From Eleusine coracana subsp. coracana (taxonomy: Eukaryota > Streptophyta > Magnoliopsida > Poales > Poaceae): a stretch of 64,000 bases of DNA. Below the pieces are notes generated by a model that worked only from the letters and a program-made list of their open reading frames with translations, had not been told where the DNA came from and searched no databases. How positions within the stretch are numbered: position 1 is the first letter of the stretch; the number at the start of each line of letters is the position of its first letter. The translations under genes were made by a program, and so were the position numbers. The stretch is from NCBI GenBank assembly GCA_032690845.1, contig CM064432.1, forward strand, positions 57,224,071 to 57,288,070, written 5' to 3'. Shown here piece after piece: positions 48,271 through 60,535 of this stretch.

Positions 48271-48920
48271 ATGCTGCCAAGAAGGCAGAGCATCTTCCAC
48301 CTCGGGGAGGAGGGTGGCGCCGCCGCCGTGAACCACCGCGTCGGCCTCGTCGGCGCCGCCGCCGGCGGCGCCCGTCGTGCCCGCGAGCGCGAGCGCCTCG
48401 TCGTGGGACTTCAGATCCTGGTCCATCACCACCACCACCACCACCACCACGGCCGGCACGGCCATCATGCGGCGAACGTGGTCTTAAAGCCGATGGTGAG
48501 GCCGCGCGCCGCCGCCGTGTCGTGCAGCTTCCTCAAGTCCTGCTCCCTCTGCAGGCTGGAGCTCAGCCCAAACAAGGACGTCTACATGTATAGGTAAAGC
48601 AAGACTTATTGATCAATTAGCAACAACCTGCTGATATCTACATATATATACATGTGTCGTGTATACACGTGTGTGTTCACTGCTGGAATTCAGAGTTAAT
48701 CAATAAATCAGTGCATGCTCGCGTGTGTGCAAGCAGAGGCGACCAGGGGTTCTGCAGCGAGGAATGCCGGTGGCAGCAGATCCTGTTGGACGAGGCGCGC
48801 GAGCGCGACGCAGCGGCTGGCATCAAAGAACGCCAGCGGCGTGGGCCGCAGGCTCGCTACCACACGCCCGTCGTCGTCGGCCGGGGCAGGCCGCCGAGGA
48901 AGACGCTTGCCGTAGCCTAG
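48271..48920 (+). CDS. FCS-like zinc finger (FLZ, formerly DUF581) protein
   Basis: FLZ proteins are plant adaptors that bind SnRK1 kinase through the FLZ finger. Two exons, 48271-48593 and 48737-48920, join in phase (TAT AG|A GGC) to give 168 residues. The FLZ signature is complete and spans the junction: C-S-L-C-R-L at the end of exon 1, then 'YMYRGDQGFCSEECRWQQI'. A run of nine histidines (codons from about 48426) and Ala/Arg-rich sequence occupy the N-terminal half. The C-terminus is basic ('RGRPPRKTLAVA'). The intron sits inside the finger, as is usual in the family. Intact. Confidence 0.93.
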
Positions 48921-49744
48921 AGCCAAAGCCAATCGACATATATAGCCAGAGAGAGGCACAAATCATGGCACGGTGCACATGATGAGTAGCAGTGTACTGC
49001 TAATGAACTAATAATAATCATGTCTCCTCACAACCGGGAGTGGATGAGTGCTAGAGACAAGTGATGAATAATCAAATCAGCAAGTTGGTATATCTCATGG
49101 TGCAAAAGTGCTTGGTGAGTAAAAAGAGGAACTTACATATATATAAGCTGATTGGGTGTGTTTTTAAACTATATTTTTAGCATGCTGAAGTCTTGAAACG
49201 AAGAGTGTAACTTGCTTTTGTTACCATACCGTACATCCCAACTGAATGAAAGCGAAGGGCTTAATAATGATTACTAATAGGTATCTTTCCTTATGCATGT
49301 TTACGTGTCTTGGAATCGTTTAGTTAGGTTTCAGTTGTGTCGAGCGTGTGACGGGCCGGAATAGATTCTGAACGCCAGTAGACAGTAGTAGTTCAGAGGA
49401 CGCCAGTCGAATTCGATGCCTGCTGGCTAAAGTTGGCTGAAGGAATTTGGGAACTCAAAAGAGAAGTGCCATATGGCATCTACACCTTGTGCCCGGCATT
49501 TTCTCACAAAACCCCACTTGTACAGTTGTCACGGCACACGAATATGTAAGCTCAAAAGCCGACGCGTATGGAATCTCCCACTTGTGCTTCATCAGTCATC
49601 ACGAACTAAAATGATTCCGAGCTCATCTTCAGAAAGAAAAAAAGAAAAAGGATTCGGAGTTAGTTAGGATTGGGCTCGGATCTTCTCGTTTGGAGAAGGC
49701 CCATCCAGTTGTTGTGGCCCATTATTAAAGGTTGGACCTAGCAA
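48921..49744. other. 3' UTR of the FLZ gene and intergenic DNA
   Basis: No further gene or element recognised. Confidence 0.45.
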
Positions 49745-50242
49745 AGGTGACCAAACGGGCAGCCCGGCACGGCACGGCCCGGGCCTTATTAATATAGGGC
49801 CGGCATGGCCCACGGGCTATTTTGGGTCGTGCCAAGACAGCCTTAGGGCTTGCTACCGACCCATGGCACGGCCCTAAAATACAAATTCGTGTCGGGCTGG
49901 TCCACTAGACACGTAACTAAATAGACCCAATAATTCAATTACAATAACACTTAAAAATGATGAAAAATAAAAAAAAATAAGATTGATGGTGGGATTTGAG
50001 CTCAAAACCTCCACTAAAGTAATGAAATGACTTACCAATATACTAATAAACTCTTTTTTGACTATAATATAAATATAATTATATTTAAACAAACTTTATT
50101 GGACCGTGCCGTGCCGGCCCTAGGACCTGGTCGTCAGCCCAAGCACGGCCCTAAATTGAGTGGATCGTGCCGTGCTCGGGTTATACTTTTTTTTTGTGTG
50201 CTTGGTGCTGGCCCACTCGGCCCGGCCTCTTTGGCCACCTAG
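49745..50242. mobile_element. ~500-bp DNA element with GC-rich 'cccggcacggcc' ends
   Basis: Left end AGGTGACCAAACGGGC and inverted right end AGGTGGCCAAAGAGGC bound an AT-rich core. Both sides carry repeated 'ggcacggcc'/'ggccgtgcc' words. The flanks (cctagcaa and agtagcat) match only partly as an 8-bp duplication. It is probably a decayed hAT-like element. Related sequence occurs at 60035-60240. Confidence 0.5.
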
Positions 50243-50397
50243 TAGCATCTATGGACAAAGCCGGAGGCCTACAACAGCCCATGAATAAACACTCTTGTAG
50301 TGCCCACGATCCAAAACTTTCGTAAATCGAGCCCGTTTCTCTCTTCCTACTCCTACTCGGACGCGCCGCCGACTCGCTCGCCGCGTCGCGACCGCGT

Positions 50398-50404
50398 CTA
50401 TAAA
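50398..50404 (+). promoter_or_regulatory. TATA box of the LEA_3 gene
   Basis: 'ctataaa' in a GC-rich promoter, 127 bp before the ATG. Confidence 0.55.
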
Positions 50405-50530
50405 CCGCACGCGCCTGCGTCGTCCGCGCGCATCACCGGCAACCGCCACGCCTCCTTCTCCCCCTCGTAAACCCTAGCGCGTTCTCCTGCATCATTCTTG
50501 CATTGCAAGTTTTGCCTGACTCGACCGACG

Positions 50531-50827
50531 ATGGCCGCGCGCGCTATTCTCTCGTCCCGGCTGGCCGGCCTGGTGGCGGAGCGGAACTGCGGCCGCAGGA
50601 CGTACGGCGCCGCGGCGGCGGAGGCGGTGGCGAAACATCAAGAGCCCGTGAACTTGGCCGCCGCCAAGCCGAGGCAACCAACGGCGGCGGAGCAGGCCGT
50701 GATGAGGAAGGAGGAGTGGTCGTGGACGAGGGACCCCAAGACGGGGTGCTGGATGCCGGAGAACCACATCGACGACGTCGACGCTGCCGACCTGCGCGCG
50801 CGCCTCATCTTCTCCAAGAAAGACTAG
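50531..50827 (+). CDS. LEA_3 family protein (SAG21/LEA5-like)
   Basis: A 98-residue single-exon protein. The start MAARAILSSRLAGLVAERN gives an Arg/Ala/Ser-rich, acid-free leader typical of mitochondrial targeting. An in-frame ATG at 50498 is possible but would add non-typical residues. The C-terminal half has the LEA_3 signature: 'KEEWSWTRDPKTGCWMPENH' followed by I-D-D-V-D-A-A-D-L-R-A-R. Known members are small stress- and senescence-induced mitochondrial proteins affecting oxidative-stress tolerance. It is the usual length for the family, intact, and converges with the ARID4 gene. Confidence 0.92.
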   Translation: MAARAILSSRLAGLVAERNCGRRTYGAAAAEAVAKHQEPVNLAAAKPRQPTAAEQAVMRKEEWSWTRDPKTGCWMPENHIDDVDAADLRARLIFSKKD

Positions 50828-51587
50828 AATATCAGTTGGCCAAACTTGTGCGCGACCGTAGAGTGTTCATCAGATTGGCAGAATTGTTATCATTCAATCC
50901 AATGTCCGTGTGATGCATATTCATGCATGCATGCACGAGTTCATCAGTGGCTCGATTATGTTGCTTGTTCGTTACGCATGCAGATCATTTGATGCGGAAT
51001 AAAAGTGTTATTAGCTGGCAAGATTTGCATCGTCATTACTGTATGTTTTACTTCCTTGCTTCTGCCCTTCGATCTGAAGCTAGACGTGTCGCGCAAGAAG
51101 CAAAGGGCACCTTCCGAGAGCTCCCCTCTGAAGCTAGACGTGTCGCGCAAGAACCGAAGGGCTCCATCCGAGAGTTCTGAGTTGGCTCAGCATAGACACA
51201 CACAATTGCTGAAGCGAACATTGTCTGAAAAGCTTCTCTTCCTCTACCTCCAAGAATAATAAACAACGCTAAAAAACAGCGCTTAAACAAACTCATCAAA
51301 ATCTACAAGTAAAGCTTTCGATAAGCAGGGAGATAACATGATGCGATGTTGTGAATCTCAAATCTCATTCGGTTGTAACATGAACTGAAGATACAAATTA
51401 TCTGATCGACTAAATTAGAAAGTTTATAAGCTGTCAGCAATTACAAACTATAAATAACTCTGGAACCTAAGTGAACCAAGTTAATAAGATGATACAGATC
51501 AACCCTACACATGTTTGGCCACTATTCTATTCTCAACCACGCCGTCGATGCCAAAAACTGAGAAAGTTAAAATGGGCGACCAAAAAG
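50828..51587. other. Convergent 3' region between the LEA_3 and ARID4 genes
   Basis: Holds both 3' UTRs and the 54-bp tandem duplication. No complete gene. Confidence 0.5.
51074..51181 (+). repeat. 54-bp tandem duplication with an open 18-residue repeat
   Basis: Units start 'ctgaagctagacgtgtcgcg' at 51074 and 51128. In one plus frame both encode LKLDVSRK-x-x-RAPSESS-x. No ATG opens this frame, so it is not called a gene. Confidence 0.8.
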
Positions 51588-54500
51588 TTAAACAGTTTGT
51601 GGCATAGATGTCAGGTTCATGAATCCATTGCCTACTCGTCCATCCGTTGGAGGCTTCTTATATTTTGCAACGCTGCACTGGGCACAGATGTATTCCAACC
51701 CATCAGCCTTGGCATAGTCCTGGAATCACAGCAGTAGGATCAATTTAAAACCTGATCTTGTATGTACCTTATTTAACCGAAAAAAGACGATAATTCAGTA
51801 TCAAATAGTTTGTCTACCTTGAAAGTGCCCAGCCCTTGCCGTGTGTCACAACCGAAGTGGGCCCATTCTCCACACAACCCACAGTTCACCCAATCACCCG
51901 GTGCACTACTGCAAATACATCAAGAATCATGTTAGATTTTACAGATAGGAATAAGGGTATGCAGCTGATATGCTAGAAGAAAACCATATATCCTCAAACC
52001 TGTGGCAAAGCAAGCAACATTCTCCATCAACATCATCGTGCGCAAGTTCATATTCCAGCAAATATGTCTCATAATGCCTCTTTAGTGTGTTCCCAACACC
52101 CTGGAGGCAAGAGTGTGTAATTATAGCAGTCAGTTATTACTATATTGACAAATGAATCAGAATGCCCGATAAAAGCAGCTAGCGCCATGTACATAGTAGC
52201 TGAATCAGTGCCTGAACCAAATCATGGTTTCGATGTGCTGAGTGGAGGATGGCAGGTAAATTCTTATGGTAATAACATAAACACAAAAACATGGCGGCAG
52301 TGGCACCGATAAAAATATATTTAGTGTCCTGTAATACAGTAAAATATCAAAAAAAAGACCAGGACTAACCTAGGAGGCAATGTTTTTTCAGATCGTCTAA
52401 TCGACTCTAATCGCCATATGACCGATAAGCCGATTAGTCGAGATTAGTCGACGACTAGGTCGATTAGTCGAAGTTGATCGGTCCTAGTCATCTGTATAGT
52501 CGTCCAGCATATTTTGCAGGATATATATAATATATATAGTATATAGTATACAATATATAATATGCAATTTCTGATATGGTCAGTTGGTGACTTACTTGCA
52601 AATGTTGTATTCTTGGTGTTTTGCTGATGATGATTCTCAAATAGCAAAGAATTACAGAGTAAGAACACTTGAGCAATCACATTAGCAGAGCCATCGGCAA
52701 GTTGAAGTAGGAGTGGAAGGGAAGTAAGTCACGCTCACCATCGTCAGAGGAGCTCATCTTCATGCACCCTTGGATGCAAAGAAGAAACAGCAGCGCCGAG
52801 GGGTGAGAGAGAGAGAGAGCAGAGAAGCAGAGCAATGGAGGAGGAAGCCGCCAGGGAAGAGGAGCAGCCGCCAGTCGCCAGGCAGAGAATAAGAAACGAT
52901 GAAACGAGGAGGCAGGCAGCCGCTCGATAGTATTCAGGAAAATAGGCAGCGTATTGCTAACCCTAGTGGGCTAGACCTTTAACTCTAATTAAACAGGCCC
53001 ATTTGCACTAACCTTAAACCTGGTCGTCCACCCTCTAATCGGACGACTAATCGCGATATGTCGACGACTAGTCGGATGACTAGGATTCTAGTCGTGCTGA
53101 TCGGGTCGGTGACCCTGATCGGGTGCATGTAGCCGATAAGGTCGATTAGTCGCGACTAATCGGACGATCTGAAAACATTGCTAGGAGGAATTAGGTGCAT
53201 TTTTAGTAAGAAGAAATAGGTACCCAAATGTGCAACAGAGATGATTTGAGCAGCAAAACAACTGAGCTAGGCTCAATTCCTAGTTCCTACATGTTAAAAT
53301 AAAAAGACAAGTACACATACCGTCATTTTGTTTGTAATAGTATGGTTGCGCATCTTTGAAAAAACTTGACCTTTCCAGTTTATGCCATTGCCAACATAAA
53401 AGCCACCTCGTGATACCACCTGAAGCATTATTATCAATAAGTATATCTGTCAGCAACATTAATACATTATCAACAATTTTTTTTGTGGAGATTAAAAAAA
53501 CAATTTTTTTTGTGGACATGTTTCTAGGTGACAAATGAAGCTCTTAGAGTACGGGAGTTTTAACTTATTTCAAATCTGCACTTTGTTGGTTTGTTGGCGG
53601 CGTATTACTTGTTCTTGATATGCCGTAGTAGTCCTAGATCTATAATGCGGTTCACCATGTTTCGTAGATGTTTCTTTATTGACTAAGGAAGTTTTAGGTT
53701 ATGGTACTATTGGTTCATGTCAGTTCATGTTAGCCAGAAGTGAAACTTCTCTCCAGGAGGGAAGTGATATATCGATGCAAAAAAAAATGCCACTCCATAC
53801 CTAATGCATGAGAACAGAACTGCGTAGTTACCTCTTTGTATAAAGTATATAAATCAAGGCGCTTTGAATTTAGAACCGCGTCAGGAAATTCAGCCATTCC
53901 ACCTTGAGGTACAAGTCGAGTGTGGCCCCTCTGGATTAAGAAGTGCATGACATCTTTCAAGAAGTCTTCCTGCAAAAGGTAACACAAAATGAGGTGGCTA
54001 ATTTGCTGGAAGATGTTTCAGCAAAGAAAGAAAAATATAGTCCAAGAACTGTACTTCAGAGCAATCTTGTATAGGCAACCGATTGCACCCATGTTTCTTC
54101 ATTGGCAAAGGATTTAATGGAATTGATGCTTGAGCACGTGATGGCCTAGATGATGACTTTCTTTGACCTGGGGCAATGTGCACCACCCTATGCTTTACTG
54201 GTGGAGGGGCTGGCAGGCTAGCCTTGGCTTGACTTATATCATGAATAATAAACTGAGCGATACCAATAAAAGGATGCAGTTTTTGCTTGGGAGAGTGAGG
54301 AAGGGGTCTCATTGTTGCAGGCTTTAACATTGGTTTCAATGATGATTGCAAAGACCCTTCAGCCAGATGCTTCTTGTCCTCTCCAACTCCATTTGTACCA
54401 AAAGAATATTGTTTTGACCCCAGACTTCCCTTCACTCTATCCTTAGTAAGTGATGCTGACCATCTTGGTAGATGGGCATATGGACCATTTTCAATAAATT

Positions 54501-57500
54501 TATCTTTGCACTGATTTGAGCAAAAGAAAAGAAGCCGGTCTGCATCTTCCCTATCAAATGAAGACACTGGTGTACCATTCACACAAGCAATTCCAAGTAC
54601 AACCAAGCTTTTGTAAGATATCTCTAGCGCGAGATGCTTCAAAACCTAGGCAGTTAAAAAAACTCATTGAGTGTTGTAATAAAATCCACTTATATATAGC
54701 TATACAATGAAATAATAATAAAATGAAAACCAGGTGACAAAAGGTTAAACCACCATATGGTTCAGATAACTCAACAATTTGTAACAGAATATTTGTAAAA
54801 AAAAGAAAACAAATCTGACAGATTTAAGTAGAGTACTCCAGTAACAAAAGGTGTTTCCAGCATTACTACGTATACATAGTTAAGATTAGCAGAGAACAGG
54901 GGTTTACCACAAAGCTCTATTTTTTTTTAACAAGAGCATGTCGCAAATGAGAAATTTAACAAGCAGAACAAAATACCTAAAATATACCTCTCACAACTGC
55001 AGGATGATTTTAAATGACAAAATGAAATGACACAATTTTACACTTAGGTATTTGACTATTCTTTTTTTTTTCTTGAGTATACATTCCAAATCAAAAGGTT
55101 TCTTTTGTGTGTTTGACTGTTTGTTTGTTTTGCTCTTGTGCTTGGGTTCTACGGAGTTTCATTTGTAGCCTACCCCAACTTGCTTGGGATTAAAGGCTTA
55201 GTTTTTGTTGTTGTTGATACATTCCAAATCAAAGACGCAACTCTAGGCCTGAAGTATTTAAATAAGTTCAGGATGGATCTATGTGTTTTCCACCTTGTTA
55301 GAGGCAAAACAACAAATTTGGAACATCAGGAGTATAAGCAGAAGGCAGAAATGTAATATTATATTAAATTTGGCAAAAAATTTTGATGTTTGACACAAAA
55401 ACATGACTAATTTCTGTCACATAAAAGATTACCCATCTGCTTAAGTTATCTTTTTATGATTTGAAATAAAATATAACCTGTGATGCCCACTTAGGCATGG
55501 TCATCCAAACTTCAAAAGTAGAAGCTCCACAAGCCATGCACATGGAAGTCAAAGGCTCGGGTGCAGACAGCTTACTGTCCTCAATTTTTGATAGGGCTCG
55601 AACTAACTGCCTCTTCTCGATAATTTCATTCTTGATGTGACCCTCCAGAAGCTGTGTATGTTATGAGGAACCATATGAGTGCTGTTTTGTTTTTTCAGAT
55701 TATGCTAAGTCTAGGAAATGCTCTGATTACATGAGTTACCTGATCATCAAAACATGTATGAGCGCTGCCAGAAACAAGAAGTGACACATGTGAAAAACAG
55801 CATGTTGTGATATCACAACGCATTGTAACAACCCCATGTGGAAGAATTTCAGCTTCAAGAGGTGGAGGAGGAGCACTGGAAAGAGAAGAGTGATGAGCTT
55901 TTGCTCTGATAGAATAAAAGTTTCTGGCAAACAATGATATTCACAAAGAGGACTGACAGATTAGTTGATACATCTAAAAATTAATGATGTACCTATACAT
56001 CAGGTAATCAATTGGTGTATTTAATTTAGTTCTCAAGATCACACGATGTTTTCTTTTTAGAAGAATGTAAAATTATTGGCTGTTTAGTTAACAACATAGC
56101 AGGTTCAACACATCAATATGTATAAGTATAACTTCATTTAATATGCCATCAGGTTTCAGCTTGCAAACATTCCCAGATCAGAGTTATCAATATGAATACT
56201 TAAGAAAGAATTTGATGCAGAAAGACCATCCTGAGATTAAAAAGAACAGATATCAATAAAATTACTATTACAGCAAAAGTCAGAGACTACATCAAAAGTG
56301 ACCTATGGCTGAGTTATACTAGCAGAAGTTATGAAACAGGTTGCTTAATATACAATGCAAGGTAGTTCAGGATACCTGACTCGGTTCTGAAGTTTACTAC
56401 CACGAATCTGGAAAAAAAATAGATAATCAATAAGGTCTTATAAAATATATTACAAATTAAAATACAACATTCAAGGGCTAGAATATTTTCAACAGACATG
56501 CAAATGAAGACATCCTGATTTACAGTGTTTCTGTTATTTAACAAAACAGAAGTGTGAGATTTGAACTTATACATTAATAACTTAAACAAGCCCCGTAATA
56601 TTTTACTAGGAGTCTAGTTAACATGCATTCTTATTGAATATAATTAAAAGATATATCCAACAAATCCCCTTAATGGTGGTAAGAAGCCAGTGAGCTGTCA
56701 CCAGAGTCATGTGTGGCAACCAGTACTGGTACAATTCATTAAACCTACTTTAGTTCTACTTGTCTGTTCATAATCATCTCCTGGGATCAAGATGCAGAAG
56801 TGAAAGCAAGAAGCAAAAGGCTTTTATTGTTGAGTGATGGGATTATACCTCAATATTCAGCAGAGCATTCAAACCATCCTCCAATGAGGTCAACAAACAT
56901 GCATCCTGCAATTGAACATGAAATTCATATTTCATAAAATCATGGATTGGAACAACTAAGACATCAAATGATGTGAGAAAGTTGAGGCATAATTCCTAAG
57001 CTTACCAGGGTACACGGCACTCCACAGACCAGAAATTTCATGTTCACATCTTCATCATACACCTTTATAGCCCGAGAGGCTTCAGAACAACCTTCTTCCT
57101 CACCCATTTCATTCCCAGGAAGGATGATATTTACCTTTGGAGCCTCCCCTAAAAGACGGGGGCCAAGTCTAACACTCTGCACATGGTTATTTCGTACACA
57201 ATATAGTCGAAAAGAGGCATGTGCGAGTTGAAATGCATCCCACGCATGGCTACAAGAACTACAGTGAGAAATAATCAATATATTTGGTGTGAAACAGAAT
57301 GATTAGGTGCAGATTCAATCTATAATCATGATTCTGATACCTTTGAATGACTGACATTAAAGCATGGCGAAAATGAGATGCTACATAAGATGAGAATGAA
57401 TTCCTCCAATATATTACATATGGTATCCCCTGCATGAAAAAAGGAAGCATTACATTTTCCAAAAGTGAACCAAAATATTAAGTAATCAGCAGTAACTACT

Positions 57501-58815
57501 GCCAAAATGGCTGAATTTTAGTAGTCAAAATGCATAATAGGTAATATTTGTCAGTCTAAATGTCAGGAACCTGGCAAAATCTAAAAAGAAGAATAAACAT
57601 TGCAAGGAAGAGGTAAAAAAAGAAGATAAATGCACAACGGGGAAAAACTTGAACAGAGGTTAAAAAAAATTTATTGAGGAACAACTTACCTTTGAATGAA
57701 GTGACTGGGCAAGCTTTTCTCCTATGGGAACTTCCAGATAAACCTGCGGTAGTGCTCACAACATTAAGCTATTAGCTATAGTGGGGATAAAACAAAAAAA
57801 AACTCATTAACAAGTAATTAGATAACTATCAGTAACAGTAAGTCATATACATGATTCAAGAAGATCAACAGTTTGCAACTAGGCAAGATATCAATCAAAC
57901 CTAAACGGTCTAAACTGAAACTCAGCAATACGAAGTCATAATACTAACCAGTATTATGAAATATGGATATCATTCTTAACAGGGGTATTTGATCACATCA
58001 GACCAAATAAATCAGCATCTGCAACTTCTAGTTAGAGCCAAAGCTAAAGAGATAGCTCCACAAGGGTCAAACTTAAGTTGCCCACTAGTCCTGACCAAAT
58101 AGTGTTTATCTTTACTCCAAGTAGTTTTTTATAGCATGCGTTAGCAGCACATAATGCTTTTATAGACATGTGTAGTACACTAGTATGGGACATAGGCCAT
58201 AGCAGCTACAATGTAACTGCAAACAAGACTGCTGGTGTAGAGTTCGTCATTTCGAAAGAAAATAAAATAGTGTGCACATTGTCTTGCAGAGCTTCCTATT
58301 AGAATCAACGATACATCAATGGCATCAACAAATAGAACATTAGAAGTTTGCTCAAGACTCACGAGAGGTATGGAACTTACAATGGCTGGAAATGGTGGGC
58401 TGATGAGTGAGCCAAATGCCTCTGGGTCAGACAAATCAGTATCACCCCATACAAGCGTACCAATCTCCTTCTCATTCTCTAGCTGCTGGCCCTGAATATA
58501 CAACAAATTGGGCTGCACCGCACGCTGCGTCTCTCTAAATTGCTCTACCGAAGGATTGATCAGCGTGTGCACCTGCGCTCCCATGCTCCCATTCATGAGA
58601 ACTCAAAAAGCAAGTAAGTTTGCCTCAAAAAGCTGCAGAAACAAACTGACCTCCAGCCTCCCGGATGAGACGAGCTCCGGGAAGGGGTACGACAGCCGCA
58701 CCTGCTTCGCCTCAGGTCCCAGCCGAGCTGGAGTCCACTGCTTCTCGGCAAACTTCCCGCAGAGCACAACAAGGAGTGTGGAGTTCTGCTGCGAGGCGCT
58801 CTGGACTTGAGACAT
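51588..58815 (-). CDS. ARID4: ARID-PHD protein, ARID4 type
   Basis: Fifteen exons chain in frame on the minus strand: 58815-58651, 58572-58381, 57743-57690, 57429-57341, 57258-57006, 56905-56849, 56407-56376, 55923-55740, 55651-55478, 54645-54055, 53969-53832, 53419-53321, 52100-52000, 51908-51818 and 51719-51588 (2352 nt, 783 aa). The C-terminal third has an ARID DNA-binding domain ('DFLKDVMHFLIQRGHTRLVP', 'KRLDLYTLYKEVVSRGGFY', 'NTLKRHYETYLLEYE') directly followed by a PHD-like finger (C-L-L-C, 'WVNCGLCGEWAHFGCDTR', C-A-Q-C). The long N-terminal part ('GTLVWGDTDLSDPEAFGSLI', 'MKFLVCGVPCTL', 'PHGVVTMRCDITTCCFSHVS') matches plant ARID4 organisation. Plant ARID2/3/4 proteins are subunits of nuclear PEAT chromatin complexes. 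Intact. The first intron may extend into the 5' UTR near 59400. Confidence 0.92.
52378..53180. mobile_element. 803-bp non-autonomous hAT element in ARID4 intron 12
   Basis: Inverted ends CAATGTTTTTTCAGATCGTC and, from the right, CAATGTTTTCAGATCGTCCG. A perfect 8-bp target-site duplication CTAGGAGG is at 52370-52377 and 53181-53188. Many subterminal 'cgattagtcg'/'cgactaatcg' words occur, as expected for transposase binding sites. No long transposase frame. Confidence 0.9.
55096..55216 (+). mobile_element. 5'-truncated LINE tail in ARID4 intron 9
   Basis: 121 bp ending 'taccccaacttgcttgggat', 'taaaggcttag' and a (TTG)n tail, a common grass LINE 3' end. Flanked by a 17-bp duplication ATACATTCCAAATCAAA (55079-55095 and 55217-55233). 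Confidence 0.88.
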
Positions 58816-60034
58816 GGCTGCACAGATAACGCCTCCCGTTCAGTTCATGCCACCGCTGAACTCTGCAACAGATAAAACCTATCAGTTCCCCCAAAAATCC
58901 AATAAAAACACCTCATGAATCACCACCAAACCTAATCAACCCACATAGGCGCATAGCAGCATACCAAATCGGAGCCCGGGGCTCCGAAATCCGCTACTCC
59001 TGGGCTGCAGGGACGCCGGCGACGGCACAACCGGACGCAGATGGGGCTCGATTTGGGCAAAAAGGGAAGGGTAAAGGGCTGGAGCAAGAGAATACGGAAC
59101 CCTAATTTAGCCGCGTCAATAATAACACCACGAATCCGCCCTCCAGCGACGCTGATATAGAAGGCAATGCAAGGCCGCGGCAGGTACGGTGGTGATTGGT
59201 GAATCGTACGACAGCCTCGCGTCCCAATCCAATCCAACCCAAGTCAAACACGCATCGCACCGATTCTCCAAACAGGAAAAATAAAATGAAATTCCACCGA
59301 AATCAAACCGGTAAATTCCACCAACCTTTCCCGTGTAATCTACTAATCTTCGCGGATGAGAAATTCAAGCTAATGAAAGCAGTCAGTGGAGCAGAAGACG
59401 AGAGACGAACCGCTGGAATTGGGGGATGGAGGCGGGGTGCGGATTCTTCTCGCCGCGGATCAGCCTCCGCGCATAGATAGCTGGATGTCGCTCCCAATTT
59501 CCTGTGCCCTTTTTTTCTGGTTTCGTGGCGACGAATGTGGTGCATCATTACTACTGCGAAGAAAGGACAAAAACAAGAGGCGATTAAACTATTTTCGAGT
59601 TGAGACTGAATGGAAGAAAAAAAGAAAAACAGAAAGAGTAGGGAACTAGGGATTAGTTAGATTTTAGATGGATACCTGCAACTGCACGAGGTCCCCCATG
59701 CCCCATCCCACGCCGCTTTCGGGGTTCGGGCGCGTTGGATTCTCATTTTTTTCCCCCGAACTTTTGCCAAGTCGAATCTGCAGCGAGAGGTTCGCATAAT
59801 CTGCGACCAGTGTGTGCGAGAGAGGGATGAGCGGTGTCTGACTGTAGGTCAACAGTTTTGATGCTTTTCGTTGTTGCTCGTGTCCAAGCTCGTGTCGTGT
59901 GGGGTCTCGTAGTTCAGTGGGCCCAATGCAGATGGGTCGGGTCAGGCTCGACTGGGCCGGCTTACCAGTGATGTGCGCCTCCCAATGTTGTTGTTCGTGT
60001 TCGCCTCCGGCACTCCATGATTCCACCTAGTACT
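58816..60034 (-). promoter_or_regulatory. Upstream region of ARID4, probable 5' UTR
   Basis: GC-richer tracts near 58930-59170 and 59395-59490 on the minus strand could be 5' UTR exon and promoter. No TATA box is evident. No other gene seen. Confidence 0.35.
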
Positions 60035-60245
60035 GGTCAAATGGACCGTCCGGCACGGCCCAGCCCAGATATGAAATAGCACGGCTTATTTAATTTTGAG
60101 CAGCACGATATAAAATTTATTTGAGCCATATTATGCTAGCACACGTGTCTGAACGTCAGCCCACGACATGATATGAAATAGGCTAGTCATGTTGGGCTGG
60201 TTCGTTAGGCCCACGGACATGTTGGAGCACGTTAGGCACGTAAGC
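60035..60245. mobile_element. Decayed element related to 49745-50242
   Basis: Shares the 'ggtca(a)a.gg.c', 'ccggcacggccc' left-end pattern and the alternation of 'gcacgg'/'ccgtg' words. Its right boundary is uncertain. Confidence 0.35.
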
Positions 60246-60535
60246 CCGTGGTGGTGTGAGCAGACGAGCGACACCGGGGGAGGAGCCTTATTGCGAAGGG
60301 GAGAAGGACCCGGCATCGGCGTGAGCTCGACGAGCAGAGGCAACGTGGCTAGGGCGGCAATATGGGCATGGCACGACAGCGGCAGCGACAGCGCAGGGAA
60401 TCACACAAGTGGCGGAAAGAATTGCGCGGGCACGCGGGTGGAGAAGGCGGAAGGCGGCAACGAGGCGGATTGGCGACGGCGCCGCACGGGAGAAGGGGAG
60501 AAGGGATGGTGCGTTCGGTTGCTAGGGTTGACGAC
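60246..60535. other. GC-rich flank of the retrotransposon, no gene seen
   Basis: Repeated 'ggcagcgac'/'gcggcaa' words with open frames on both strands, no recognisable product. Confidence 0.3.

Noticed and set aside
50923..51180. Open frame with ATG covering the 54-bp duplication
   Set aside because: In this frame the duplicate differences are nearly all replacements and the frame ends at the repeat edge; more likely chance in a 3' UTR.
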